From Bacillota bacterium (GTDB taxonomy: Bacteria > Bacillota > Sulfobacillia > Sulfobacillales > Sulfobacillaceae): DNA of 64,000 bases. A program made the position numbers and the translations under genes. A model generated the notes under the pieces. The model did not search any database. It was not told the origin of the DNA and saw only the letters and a program-made list of their open reading frames with translations. The DNA is taken from NCBI GenBank assembly GCA_021820965.1, contig JAKACZ010000022.1:1-64000 (forward strand), read 5' to 3'. Below, one piece after another: positions 45,192 through 54,732 of this stretch (position 1 is its first letter; the number at the start of each line of letters is the position of its first letter).

Positions 45192-45529
45192 CGAACCGGC
45201 GCTTATCATCGGAGCGGCGATCGCCCGTGTATTGAGGCGGGTAGCATTGCTATGGCCAGCCCACCTGGCGAAACGCCGAGTCACTGCCGACAGCCCCACG
45301 ACCGTGCGCAATCGGTCATGAGGTGACTCATCCTGCCGGGGGATCGGTTAGCTAATCATCGATTGTTCCGTTATGGCTTCTCCGAGGACAGTCTCATCGC
45401 GGCTACCCATCAGCCGTATGCCGACGACCCAACAGAGAACTGTAGATAGCGGGCCAATTATTGTAAACAGACATTTGAGACAAGACTGGGGTTTGAGGCC
45501 ACTTCGACGTCATAATTAGGAAAGTCCCG
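45192..45529. other. Intergenic stretch, no gene recognised
   Basis: About 340 bases between the IS630 relic and the MoeB-like gene. It probably includes the right flank of the element, but I could not find an inverted repeat matching the left side. No gene is supported. Confidence 0.35.
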
Positions 45530-46693
45530 CTAGGGAGAGACGAGTGGCCGTCCGGAGGCTTCCCATGCGGAAGTACCGCCCGAAAGGGTCCAAGCCGTAT
45601 AGCCGAGGGAACGGAGATACTGAGCAGCATAGCTGCTGCGAACGCCGATTTGGCACACCAGCAGCATGGGCTTAGCGCCGATTGTGCGAGCCATGCTGTC
45701 CAATTCCTCCATGGAACAATAGCTAGCTTCGGGGATATGCCCCCGGGTGTATTCCTCGATATTGCGAATGTCAATGACCTGAATTCCGGCACCGTTTATC
45801 ATGCGGGCGACTTCATCCACATTGACGGAAAACGGTTGAGCGGTGTCGGCCCCCGCTTGTGCATTGAGCAAACTTTCGGAACCGCAAAAGGAGTCGTAGT
45901 CGATAAGGGTGGTGACGGTGGGCCGGTCACCGCACACGACACAGGCCCGATTGCGCCTAAAAGGCATGCGCTGCCAGTTTCCACGGAGGGCATCGTAGAC
46001 AGACAGGTGGCTTTGCTCGTTTGGTTCCAGCCCCAATAACAGCTTAAGCGTTTCCACCGCCTCCATGCTGCCCAGAACGCCCGCTACCGCACCCAAAATG
46101 CCAGCTTCGGCGCAGTTGGGAACAGATCCCGGGGAAGGCGGCGTGGGGAACAGGCAGCGATAGCAGCCATGTGCGGGACGATACACAGCAAGCTGTCCCT
46201 CAAAACGCAGGATAGCGGCATCCACCAGTGGTTTTCCTAACAACACCGCGGCGTCATTGACCAGATAGCGAGTGGGAAAGTTGTCACTGCCGTTGACAAT
46301 GATGTCGTAGTCCGAAAATATCGCCAGGGCGTTCTTGCTAGTCAGAAACTCGTGGTGCTCCACCACCTGGACATCGGGATTGAGCGTACGGAGTCGACTG
46401 GCTCCTGAGCGAGTCTTGGGCGCGCCCACTTGGCTCTCGTCATGGAGTATCTGGCGATGGAGATTGGATAGGTCAACCGTATCGCCGTCAACCAGCCCGA
46501 TTGTGCCGACACCAGCTGCCGCTAGGTAGGCGGAAGCGGCCGATCCCAAGGCGCCCACGCCAACAATGAGAACGCGGCTTTCCAACAATCGCTCTTGGCC
46601 CGAAAAGCCCACTTGGGGAAGTACCATCTGCCGTTGGTAACGGGCCATCATGCGTGCGTTCCAGCGTCGTTGCTTGGTCTCCTCGATACTCAT
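45530..46693 (-). CDS. moeB: MoeB/ThiF-like E1 enzyme fused to rhodanese domain
   Basis: A protein of about 387 residues. The adenylation domain (residues 15-250) has GVGALGSAASAYLAAAGVG for ATP, NGSDNFPTRY near 135, and Cys pairs that bind zinc (CYRCLF near 180 and CVVCGD near 255). The C-terminal rhodanese domain (290-385) has its active Cys in LLVCQIGVRSSYAA. Such fusions activate the C-terminus of a ubiquitin-like sulfur carrier (MoaD or ThiS) and load sulfur for molybdopterin, thiamine or tRNA thiolation. The start at 46693 follows GGAGGTGG directly. No carrier gene is adjacent, so which pathway it serves is open. Confidence 0.82.
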   Translation of the reverse strand: MSIEETKQRRWNARMMARYQRQMVLPQVGFSGQERLLESRVLIVGVGALGSAASAYLAAAGVGTIGLVDGDTVDLSNLHRQILHDESQVGAPKTRSGASRLRTLNPDVQVVEHHEFLTSKNALAIFSDYDIIVNGSDNFPTRYLVNDAAVLLGKPLVDAAILRFEGQLAVYRPAHGCYRCLFPTPPSPGSVPNCAEAGILGAVAGVLGSMEAVETLKLLLGLEPNEQSHLSVYDALRGNWQRMPFRRNRACVVCGDRPTVTTLIDYDSFCGSESLLNAQAGADTAQPFSVNVDEVARMINGAGIQVIDIRNIEEYTRGHIPEASYCSMEELDSMARTIGAKPMLLVCQIGVRSSYAAQYLRSLGYTAWTLSGGTSAWEASGRPLVSP

Positions 46694-47199
46694 TTCCACC
46701 TCCGTTAACGTCACGTCAATGCCCGGAATCGCTTTCAAAATCCACAGTGTCGCGAAGCGCGGTATATGGCCGTCGTCGTCAGAGCTAGTCCGCGAAAGTT
46801 GTTACGTCGGGTCCGTTCCGACGCGCAACGGGCCAAGCGCGTTACAGTGTATACGGGCGCCAGAATAGTGGCCGAAGAGCCCCTTGGCGCTTCCGATGAG
46901 GACATACACGTGGCCACATCCTTTCGTGATCGCCGGCGGCACGAGCCCCTGATATCCGTCCGTTGGGAGTTCATCGTACGCAAGATCAGGCCGCGTAAGG
47001 CGAACTCTTCTGGTCAAGAGTATAGCATCGCTCATGCGTAGTGTCGTCACCACAGCTGAATGAGTGACGCTCGCTATCGCCTCAAGGGGATAGTTCTGAC
47101 GAATTTGGCCCGTCCTCTCACGAGATTCGGCAATCTGAGGGGGTATAGAACACGCCTCCAATGCAGCTACACGGCGCAGAAGGGTGGCCCGCGTCTGGG
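46694..47199. other. Intergenic stretch, no gene recognised
   Basis: About 500 bases upstream of the MoeB-like gene, with overlapping open frames on both strands and no ribosome binding site. It may contain the far 3' part of the decayed tnpB copy that begins on its right side. Confidence 0.35.
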
Positions 47200-47480
47200 C
47201 ATCTACGACTTCCCGCGGTGGGATATTCAGAGGGCCACCGCTTACCAGGGTTCTTCTCGCCTGGCCGTAGATACGTGGGCGAGCGAAGCTCGGGGAACTT
47301 GGCCACCCGTCCCTTCGGCTTGTGATGATGGCCGCATGACGGACACTGGCTGGAGGTCTTCCGTGCTAGTGGAGGCACACCATGCCAGCCGATTGACACT
47401 TGTGGGCAAGGTACTCCGTGTGTTCCCGCTGCGCCATGCGCTGATTCTGATGAAAGTCTTTAGAGACATTTCGGACGCGT
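47200..47480 (-). pseudogene. tnpB relic (zinc-ribbon region)
   Basis: Read leftward across frameshifts, this is the C-terminal part of a TnpB (IS605 OrfB) nuclease: TEYLAHKCQSAGMVCLH, then TSSQCPSCGHHHKPKGRV, the first half of the zinc ribbon. The second CxxC half is lost. The hairpin repeat copy C lies directly upstream in the reading direction, so the two probably come from one element. No full frame exists. Confidence 0.6.
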
Positions 47481-47497
47481 ACCGGGTTCCTCACATG

Positions 47498-47611
47498 ACC
47501 GACGGTAGGAGGAAATCCCCGGATCTGCCCAACAGCAGGGGATACCTCCGCCCTAAACGGCGGAGTTTTACGGCGCATCTGATAAAACGGGTGCAGTCGC
47601 CCCTGACCACC
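47498..47611 (+). repeat. Hairpin repeat, copy C (best preserved)
   Basis: The clearest of three copies. In order it has tcccc...gggga, a perfect 7-bp stem ctccgcc-ctaaac-ggcggag, and gtttta...taaaac around cggcgcatctga. It abuts the tnpB relic, which suggests it is an end or internal structural element of an IS200/IS605-like transposon. Confidence 0.6.
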
Positions 47612-47800
47612 TTTCGGGGAGGCTCTGGCTTTCCCATTAATCAACCTTCAGCCTCTGAGATACGCGGTGACCCGGGTGTCTTTGAGGTGCGAAATCAGGT
47701 ACCTATGTGGTGACCGCGCCAACGGACACGACTTTGCCCTAACCATAGCAAGTCTTTTCGACGCTCTTGGCCGTGCGTGGGGCCGCAGTAGAGAATTTCC

Positions 47801-47829
47801 TTGCAGGATGCCTTGTGCTCCGATATGAT
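47801..47829 (+). promoter_or_regulatory. Candidate sigma-A promoter of the MetE-like gene
   Basis: TTGCAG at 47801-47806 and TATGAT at 47824-47829 have the ideal 17-base spacing and lie 64 bases before the GTG start. No S-box or T-box leader is recognisable between them. Confidence 0.5.
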
Positions 47830-47893
47830 GCGGTCACATCCATGGTGTCGAATTGCGTGGCGTGGTACGGCATCCTAAGAGGAGGCGAAGTGC

Positions 47894-49021
47894 GTGGCTG
47901 GTCAGGACCGGTTGTCGTTGTTTCGATTACACCCCCCTTTTCGCGCCGATCACGTCGGCAGTCTTTTACGGCCCACACGTGTCAAAGAGGCACGGCGCAT
48001 GCGCCAACAAGGGCGCATGGCGGCTGACACGCTGAGAGCAATTGAAAACGAAGAAATCGAGCGTATTGTAGCGCGGCAGAAGTCCCTGGGGCTTGAGGCT
48101 GTCACAGATGGAGAACTTCGGCGCAGCTGGTGGCACTACGACTTTTTAGAAGGTCTCCAGGGAGTCGAGCCGACGGAAGGATCCGGGATTCAGTTTCGGG
48201 GAACCCAAACCCCCGGCCGCGGCATACGGGTGGCGGGACGGCTGGATTTCGACCGGCATCCCATGCTGAACGATTTCATCTTCCTAAAGACGGCGGCAGG
48301 CCAGCATGCGGCAAAAATGACCATTCCCAGCCCCTCAATGCTTCACTTCCGCGGACAGATGAACCCCGACCTCTATCCAGACACCGACGTCTTTTTCAGT
48401 GATTTGGCCCAGACATATCAAAAGGCGATTCGGGCTTTTTATGATATTGGGTGTCGCTATCTTCAGCTGGATGACACAGCCTGGGCATATCTTTGTTCTG
48501 CGGTTGAGCGTCAAAAGGTTCGAGACCGAGGCTGGGATCCTGAGGATTTGACTCACCTCTATGCGGAGACGCTGAGAGCCGCGCTGGCGGACCGTCCCGC
48601 CGACATGTGGATTACCATGCACGTCTGCCGCGGAAACTTCCGATCCACCTGGATTGCAGAAGGGGGTTATGAGCCGGTTGCCCCAACCCTGTTTCAACAC
48701 ATTCCCGTTGACGGTTTTTTCCTCGAATATGATAGCGAGCGAGCGGGAGGATTTGAGCCGCTGCGCCATGTGACCCGATCGGATTTATCCATTGTATTGG
48801 GATTAGTGACCTCGAAAACGCCGACAATTGAAGCCAAAGATGCGCTCAAGCGGCGGATTGAAGAGGCCAGCCGCTACCTTCCACTCAATCAGCTGTGCCT
48901 AAGCCCGCAATGCGGCTTTGCCTCGACCGAAGACGGCAATCTTTTGACCGAAGACCAGCAGTGGGAGAAGCTCGCGGTGGTCGTGGATGTGGCCCATGAG
49001 GCATGGCACTATGGCTATTAG
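47894..49021 (+). CDS. MetE C-terminal-like methyltransferase (YxjG/YxjH type)
   Basis: A 375-residue protein equivalent to the catalytic half of cobalamin-independent methionine synthase, like Bacillus YxjG/YxjH. The zinc ligands are visible as HVCRGN (near 237), E in FLEYD (near 277) and C in CLSPQCGFAS (near 337). An N-terminal FRADHVGSLLRP motif matches the family. Members transfer methyl groups to homocysteine, with methyl donors that are not always folate. The start is GTG with GAGGAGG upstream. It converges with a transporter gene and shares four bases with its stop. Confidence 0.8.
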   Translation: MAGQDRLSLFRLHPPFRADHVGSLLRPTRVKEARRMRQQGRMAADTLRAIENEEIERIVARQKSLGLEAVTDGELRRSWWHYDFLEGLQGVEPTEGSGIQFRGTQTPGRGIRVAGRLDFDRHPMLNDFIFLKTAAGQHAAKMTIPSPSMLHFRGQMNPDLYPDTDVFFSDLAQTYQKAIRAFYDIGCRYLQLDDTAWAYLCSAVERQKVRDRGWDPEDLTHLYAETLRAALADRPADMWITMHVCRGNFRSTWIAEGGYEPVAPTLFQHIPVDGFFLEYDSERAGGFEPLRHVTRSDLSIVLGLVTSKTPTIEAKDALKRRIEEASRYLPLNQLCLSPQCGFASTEDGNLLTEDQQWEKLAVVVDVAHEAWHYGY

Positions 49022-50253
49022 GGCTGTCCGCCCGATCTCACGGCCCGATGCGGCGCCACATCATCGATGAAAATATCGCGCGCTGCCCCTAGCCCTGCGA
49101 CCGTCATCATCACGGATACAGCGAGCAGCAGTATTAACGGCCAGGTCCAGGAATGTGTCGCCGCGTGCAGGTAGCCGACCGTCACCGGCCCGGCTGCTGC
49201 CACGATGTAGCCGACAGACTGGGCCATGCCTGAAATCTGTCCGGCATTTTGGTGATCGCGGGTGCGCAGACTGAAGAAGGCCAAGGCTAGACTGATGCTG
49301 ACACCGGACCCAAATCCGGCGACAATCGTCCAGATAATCGCCATAATGCGGCCCGGCGTCAAAAGCAGGCCCGCGTAGCCGAAGAGGAACATACCGGCCA
49401 CCGCCCACACCAGGGTATGCTGGGTAGGCTTTCGATCGGCCAGAATGGGCATAATGAAGGTGCCGGGAAGACTGACAATCTGAACTAAGGACACCAGCCA
49501 GCCAGCCAGAGAAAGACTGAGCCCGCGGTCGTGCAGCAAGGTCGGAAGCCAGGACACATTGACGTAAAACAACAGCGATTGGAGCCCCATGAAAAGCGTG
49601 ATCTGCCAGGCAACGGTAGACCGCCAAAAGCTCTGGCCTTGAACAGGGTCGGGGAGATGCCGCTGTTTGAGGTGAGGAAGCCAGGCCAAAAGGCCCAGCA
49701 GGGTCAAGAGCACCCACACCGACAGAGCGCCTCGCCAGCCTAAACCCAGGTGTTGGGACAGTGGGACGCTGATGCCCGACCCGATCCCGGCAAAGACATT
49801 CATGACGGTGACGTAGGTTCCGGTGAGGAGGCCAACTTGGGTGGGAAAGTCGCGCTTAATTAAGCTGGGCAGCAAAACGTTGCCGATCGCGACGCCGGCG
49901 CCGATTAAGAACATGCCCGCTAAAAGAGCAGCGGATGAACCTTCCGAACGCAGCAGGGTACCCAGTGCCAAGATCATAAGACCGCTAAACAGCGTACGTT
50001 CGATGCCCAGGCGATTGGCGATGCGTGGCGCCATTGGCGAAATTAAGCCGAAAGAAATTAAGGGCAGGGTGGTGACCAACCCGGAGAGGGTGGGTGAGAG
50101 CCCCGTACCTCGGGAAATGAAGTCAATGAGGGGTCCGACACCGGTTATCGTCGGGCGTAAATTGGCGGCCATCAAGATAATGGCCGTCAGAATAAAAATG
50201 CGGGAGCGTCGGTTCCCGACCGTCTTACTCAACTCCTGTCTTAACACTGGCAT
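49018..50253 (-). CDS. MFS transporter, CynX/NimT-like
   Basis: A 12-helix major facilitator of about 411 residues in the CynX/NimT branch, recognised by FILTAIILMAANLRPTITGVGPL near the start and by the PSLIKRDFP loop after helix 4. Relatives carry cyanate, 2-nitroimidazole and other small anions or drugs, so the substrate is open. The start is placed at the ATG at 50253. There a TACAAT lies only seven bases upstream and no ribosome binding site is seen, suggesting a leaderless message. The frame continues upstream without initiation signals. It is convergent with the MetE-like gene. Confidence 0.75.
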   Translation of the reverse strand: MPVLRQELSKTVGNRRSRIFILTAIILMAANLRPTITGVGPLIDFISRGTGLSPTLSGLVTTLPLISFGLISPMAPRIANRLGIERTLFSGLMILALGTLLRSEGSSAALLAGMFLIGAGVAIGNVLLPSLIKRDFPTQVGLLTGTYVTVMNVFAGIGSGISVPLSQHLGLGWRGALSVWVLLTLLGLLAWLPHLKQRHLPDPVQGQSFWRSTVAWQITLFMGLQSLLFYVNVSWLPTLLHDRGLSLSLAGWLVSLVQIVSLPGTFIMPILADRKPTQHTLVWAVAGMFLFGYAGLLLTPGRIMAIIWTIVAGFGSGVSISLALAFFSLRTRDHQNAGQISGMAQSVGYIVAAAGPVTVGYLHAATHSWTWPLILLLAVSVMMTVAGLGAARDIFIDDVAPHRAVRSGGQP

Positions 50254-50971
50254 GCATAATATTGTAGCGTGTGGGTGCTCTGCTCTCAAATAGGGCGCTC
50301 CGCCTCGAAAAGTGAACCCCAACGAATGATCGGCTATGTAAGATGTGGGCGGATGGCGCAAGATCTCAAGCGGGGCCGCCTCGCCGCCTGTCCGCTTGAC
50401 CTCGATAAGAGGTCCGACGCCTCCGTAGGGCGACGTCGGGGGCGACGTCCCTGATTAATCGGGGATTCTCCTCCGCATGCTCCAAGGCAGCAATAGGGGA
50501 CACCAGCACGTTCGGATCAAAACGGTTCCGCGCATACCTGATAGCACGGAGCTCACGATCCCTCAGATGAACGCCTGCACATTTTTCATGCCGGGAGGTG
50601 CCGCCGCGCGGCATGGGGAACTGTTCCGATCATAAAATAAGAATCCCCGACAGTCTTGTGGGACCGCGTGACTTTGGCCCAGGTGATTGCCGCCGCCCTG
50701 CCCCCGGCTGCGCGTTGCCAGGTCCCGCCCAGGGGATCTTGAAGGCCGAAGAAAATCCGACATCAGGGGCCGGGCTGAGGGCCTTTTGACTCCATTTGGG
50801 ACGTGCGCCCAACGTTGCGCTGTGCGGTGGCTTTTGGCGGTCGCCTGGCGCATATTTACTGCGGAGTTCTCCATGGCAGACTTCAGTCGCACCACACGCG
50901 TCTCGACGGATAAATCACGAATTCCGGTTCGATTGACGATTGGGTATCATAGTAGGCGGAGGTGACAGCTC
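50254..50971. other. Intergenic stretch with a possible oxidase remnant
   Basis: About 720 bases without an intact gene. On the minus strand near 50480-50550 a reading RELRAIRYARNRFDPNVLV resembles the C-terminal end of FAD-linked oxidases (berberine-type), but nothing of the rest remains in frame. The right part shows no recognisable feature apart from the GGAGGTGA site of the next gene. Confidence 0.35.
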
Positions 50972-51952
<981 letters not shown>

Positions 51953-52010
51953 TACGGCTGACGCAAGCTCACGGCGCCTCCGTCGACTCCAGCCGCCCCC
52001 TGGACAGTCG

Positions 52011-53732
52011 GTGGTTAGACAATGCGGCGGCATGGGTCTACCATACGGTCAGATGAAACACGAAGGATCGCATCCCGTTAATAGGCGTTGGCGTGCGGCC
52101 CCTGTCACCGTATTGCTGGCGGCGGGGGCGGCCTGGATATTGGTGTTGGCCCGGTTCTCGTTCACCTGGCACACACGATATCGGAAGACACTCCTGGCAC
52201 TCTCGACCCTTGAGGAAAGTAAGCGTATCAAAAGTCTACCGGTTCGCTCCCATTTGATTCACTTTGCAGCCTCACTACTAGGCGCACCAGCGGGGGTCTC
52301 GAGTCAGGCCGCGGAGAGGAGTCGGCTGATCGAGGCGTCGATCCACACGCTGCACAATTTGGCGTCCACTCAATGGTTCGTCGCGCCCCCCCTTTGGGTC
52401 ATTGGTTTTGTGGCGATGGCTGTTTCGATGTTCTGGTTGAAGGAAGGGCGGCTGGCGGCGCTTGAATTTGAACGCGGGATTCTGAAGGAACAGCTGCTGG
52501 CGATAGCGCGCGGGTGGGCCTCGTTGGCGACGAATCCGGATGGCCGCCAAGTCATGCAGAACATTTTATCGGAGCTCACGGCGCACACAGCGGTCACTGC
52601 TGCCGCTATCTATCGTTTAACTGAGGTAAAATCAAACTGCCTCGAGCTCTACGTGTCGTTTGGCGACATCTCCCTGTCCCAAGGTCCGATCCCAAAACTG
52701 TTTCTTGAACCCGAACGCGGTTTGGTGGGAGAAGCTTTGGCGTTCAATCAGCCACGATATACCGGGGACTACGCCGAAGCAGGGTATCTCATCCCGGGGA
52801 CGCGGATGCCGCGCGTGGCTGTGTTTCCCGCGCGATATCACGAGCGTAACTGGGGTATTCTTATGTTGTCGTCTAACCAGGCGGGGTGGTTCTACACCTA
52901 CCGCGACGTGCTTGAGGTGTTGGCGCAAGAAGTAGCTCTGGCGGCCGCGTCCGCCGATATGGCGGAACAATCGCGCCGGCACCAACGGATGGAAGACCGC
53001 GCCCGAATGCAGTCCGATATTTTGGCCAACGTGTCACATGAGCTCAGGACGCCGCTAGGCCTCATCAAAGGATACTTGGAAACGCTGCAAACGTCCGAGT
53101 CGCAATTGTCAACGGAGGACCGACGCGATTTTTTGAGTGTGGCGGTTCAAGAGACGCAGGAGCTTGAATTGCTGATTGAGCAGCTCTTGACGATGTCCCG
53201 GATGGAAAGTGCCGAGACTCCGCATCGGCCCCAATGGTTTACGGTCGATGCATGGATCGCACAAGCCCTGGCCCGGCATCCTGTCTGGGACCGCAAACGG
53301 ATTCAGGTGGTGACCTCACGCGACGGGGAACTGGTCTTTGGCGATCGCCGCAACTTGACCACTGTCTTGAGCAGTCTTCTGGAAAACGCGTTAAAGTATT
53401 CCGTGGGGGTTGTCGAGGTCCACATCAATATTTTGTCGAACTCGTGGAGCCTGGGAGTACGCGACCACGGGCCCGGAGTCGCCCCCGACGTGGTGGATCG
53501 GGTATTCGAGCGCTTCTATCGCGCCCCTGAGCATGCGCAGTCGGAGATTCGCGGGTCAGGCTTGGGCCTTTCCATTGCCAAACGGATTGTTGAGATGCAC
53601 GGGGGAGACATTTGGGCGGACAATGCCCCCGGCGGCGGATTTATGGTGACAGCTCGTCTGCCGCGGGGGGATGCTGCCAAAAGGGAGGATACGGCCCGTG
53701 GACGACGGCGGATTAGTTCTAGTCATCGATGA
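52011..53732 (+). CDS. Membrane histidine kinase with GAF domain, upstream of kdp
   Basis: A protein of up to 573 residues. Two membrane helices (about 32-49 and 124-143) bracket an outside loop of about 75 residues. A GAF-like domain follows (175-315), then HisKA with His 343 in ILANVSHELRTPLG and an HATPase domain (SSLLENALKYS, VRDHGPGV, GSGLGLSIAKRIVEMHGG). The GTG at 52011 and a later ATG at 52053 are both possible starts. It overlaps the response regulator gene by 35 bases and stands before kdpFABC, so it probably takes the kinase part of KdpD, but it lacks the KdpD N-terminal domain. Confidence 0.8.
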   Translation: MVRQCGGMGLPYGQMKHEGSHPVNRRWRAAPVTVLLAAGAAWILVLARFSFTWHTRYRKTLLALSTLEESKRIKSLPVRSHLIHFAASLLGAPAGVSSQAAERSRLIEASIHTLHNLASTQWFVAPPLWVIGFVAMAVSMFWLKEGRLAALEFERGILKEQLLAIARGWASLATNPDGRQVMQNILSELTAHTAVTAAAIYRLTEVKSNCLELYVSFGDISLSQGPIPKLFLEPERGLVGEALAFNQPRYTGDYAEAGYLIPGTRMPRVAVFPARYHERNWGILMLSSNQAGWFYTYRDVLEVLAQEVALAAASADMAEQSRRHQRMEDRARMQSDILANVSHELRTPLGLIKGYLETLQTSESQLSTEDRRDFLSVAVQETQELELLIEQLLTMSRMESAETPHRPQWFTVDAWIAQALARHPVWDRKRIQVVTSRDGELVFGDRRNLTTVLSSLLENALKYSVGVVEVHINILSNSWSLGVRDHGPGVAPDVVDRVFERFYRAPEHAQSEIRGSGLGLSIAKRIVEMHGGDIWADNAPGGGFMVTARLPRGDAAKREDTARGRRRISSSHR

Positions 53733-54399
53733 CGAGGCTAAATATCGTCGGCTCATTAAGACCAACCTGATGTTGGCCGGCTACGCGGTAGTCGAGGCAG
53801 CCGACGGTCACGAAGCATTAACAGAAATCTATCAGCACGAACCGGACCTCATTCTTTTGGACTTGCGTTTGCCCGACATGGATGGATTTCAGCTTTGTGA
53901 ACGCATTCGAAAACTGTCGACGGTTCCGGTGATGGCATTGACCGCCTTAAATACCGAGCAGGACACCATTCAGGCGTTGGATTTCGGGGCGGACGATTAC
54001 TTGGCCAAGCCGTTTTCACCGGGCGAAATGCTGGCGAGAATCCGCGCGCTATTGCGTCGCAGCCGCGATTTACTACAGGCCGAAGCCCAAGGCTGCGGCG
54101 ATGTGCGACTTTTGGCCGACACGCGGGAAATTGAGGGACCCACCGGTCGCACGCGACTGACGCCGATCGAATGGAAGTTATGCCGGGAGTTCACGGCTCA
54201 TTGCGGCAAGGTACTCACGCACGAGCACCTGCTAACGCATGTGTGGGGCCCGGGGTACCAGAGCGAAAACGAGTATTTACGTGTGTATATCCGCCGCCTC
54301 CGCAGCTACATTGAACCTGATCCCCATCACCCCGTCTACTTGGTGTCCCATGCCGGTATTGGGTATACTTTATACCCTAAACCGCACGGGATGGAATAG
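53698..54399 (+). CDS. kdpE: OmpR-family response regulator, KdpE-like
   Basis: A 233-residue regulator with a complete receiver (IDDE near 10-13, phospho-acceptor D55 in LILLDLRLPDMDGF, Lys in YLAKPF near 104) and an OmpR winged helix (TRLTPIEWKLCREF near 150; NEYLRVYIRRLRSYIE near 200). The start is the GTG at 53698, nine bases from GGAGG, in place of an upstream ATG at 53671 inside the kinase gene. Its position and the T-rich KdpE-type box just downstream indicate control of kdpFABC. Confidence 0.82.
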   Translation: MDDGGLVLVIDDEAKYRRLIKTNLMLAGYAVVEAADGHEALTEIYQHEPDLILLDLRLPDMDGFQLCERIRKLSTVPVMALTALNTEQDTIQALDFGADDYLAKPFSPGEMLARIRALLRRSRDLLQAEAQGCGDVRLLADTREIEGPTGRTRLTPIEWKLCREFTAHCGKVLTHEHLLTHVWGPGYQSENEYLRVYIRRLRSYIEPDPHHPVYLVSHAGIGYTLYPKPHGME

Positions 54400-54428
54400 G
54401 GCCCGAAAGGCTGTGTCGGTTCCCCTTT

Positions 54429-54444
54429 TTTATACTTTTTTTAC
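54429..54444 (+). promoter_or_regulatory. KdpE-type T-rich binding site
   Basis: The 16-base run tttatactttttttac lies between the kdpE-like gene and the kdp operon. As I recall it, the E. coli KdpE target upstream of kdpFABC is nearly the same sequence. A perfect small palindrome, ccgta-ttt-tacgg, lies at 54455-54467 just after it and could be a second operator or a weak terminator. Confidence 0.6.
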
Positions 54445-54524
54445 GTGGTGACGACCGTATTTTACGGACTTTTTCACTGCAACACCGGAATACTTACTTA
54501 AGACGGTTTAGGGAAGGTGATCGC

Positions 54525-54608
54525 GTGCTGGACCTTGAGATGATCGCGCTGATTGTGGCGTTGATGGCTCTAATGCTGGGCTTGCTTCATTATTTGTTGC
54601 GCGTGTGA
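54525..54608 (+). CDS. 27-residue membrane peptide ahead of kdpF
   Basis: A GTG-started frame with a gggaaggtg stretch upstream codes a 27-residue peptide with a single hydrophobic helix (MIALIVALMALMLGLL) and a short HYLLRV end. It is 20 bases ahead of kdpF and in the same direction. It is similar in size and form to KdpF but lacks its tail motif; it might be a second small subunit or a leader peptide. Support is only from position, start signals and composition. Confidence 0.4.
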   Translation: MLDLEMIALIVALMALMLGLLHYLLRV

Positions 54609-54628
54609 CGCTAAAGGAGGGTTCTTCG

Positions 54629-54712
54629 ATGGCGGGTGGGATCTTGCTTGGCCTTTCAGCGGCCGTTTGCATTTATCTGGTATATGTGATTATTCACCCG
54701 GAGAAATTTTAG
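54629..54712 (+). CDS. kdpF: KdpF small subunit
   Basis: A 27-residue single-helix peptide (GILLGLSAAVCIYLVYVII) ending in HPEKF, the form typical of KdpF, which stabilises the KdpABC complex in the membrane. It has a strong AAAGGAGG site and lies 20 bases ahead of the kdpA start. Confidence 0.75.
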   Translation: MAGGILLGLSAAVCIYLVYVIIHPEKF

Positions 54713-54732
54713 CGCACCTAGGAGATGATTCT

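Noticed and set aside
32795-47611. CRISPR-like array
   Set aside because: The three related repeats are thousands of bases apart, contain long hairpins and differ in sequence; no spacer pattern or cas gene exists.
54400-54524. Possible c-di-AMP (ydaO-type) riboswitch ahead of kdp
   Set aside because: The gap is only about 125 bases and none of the conserved ydaO blocks is present.
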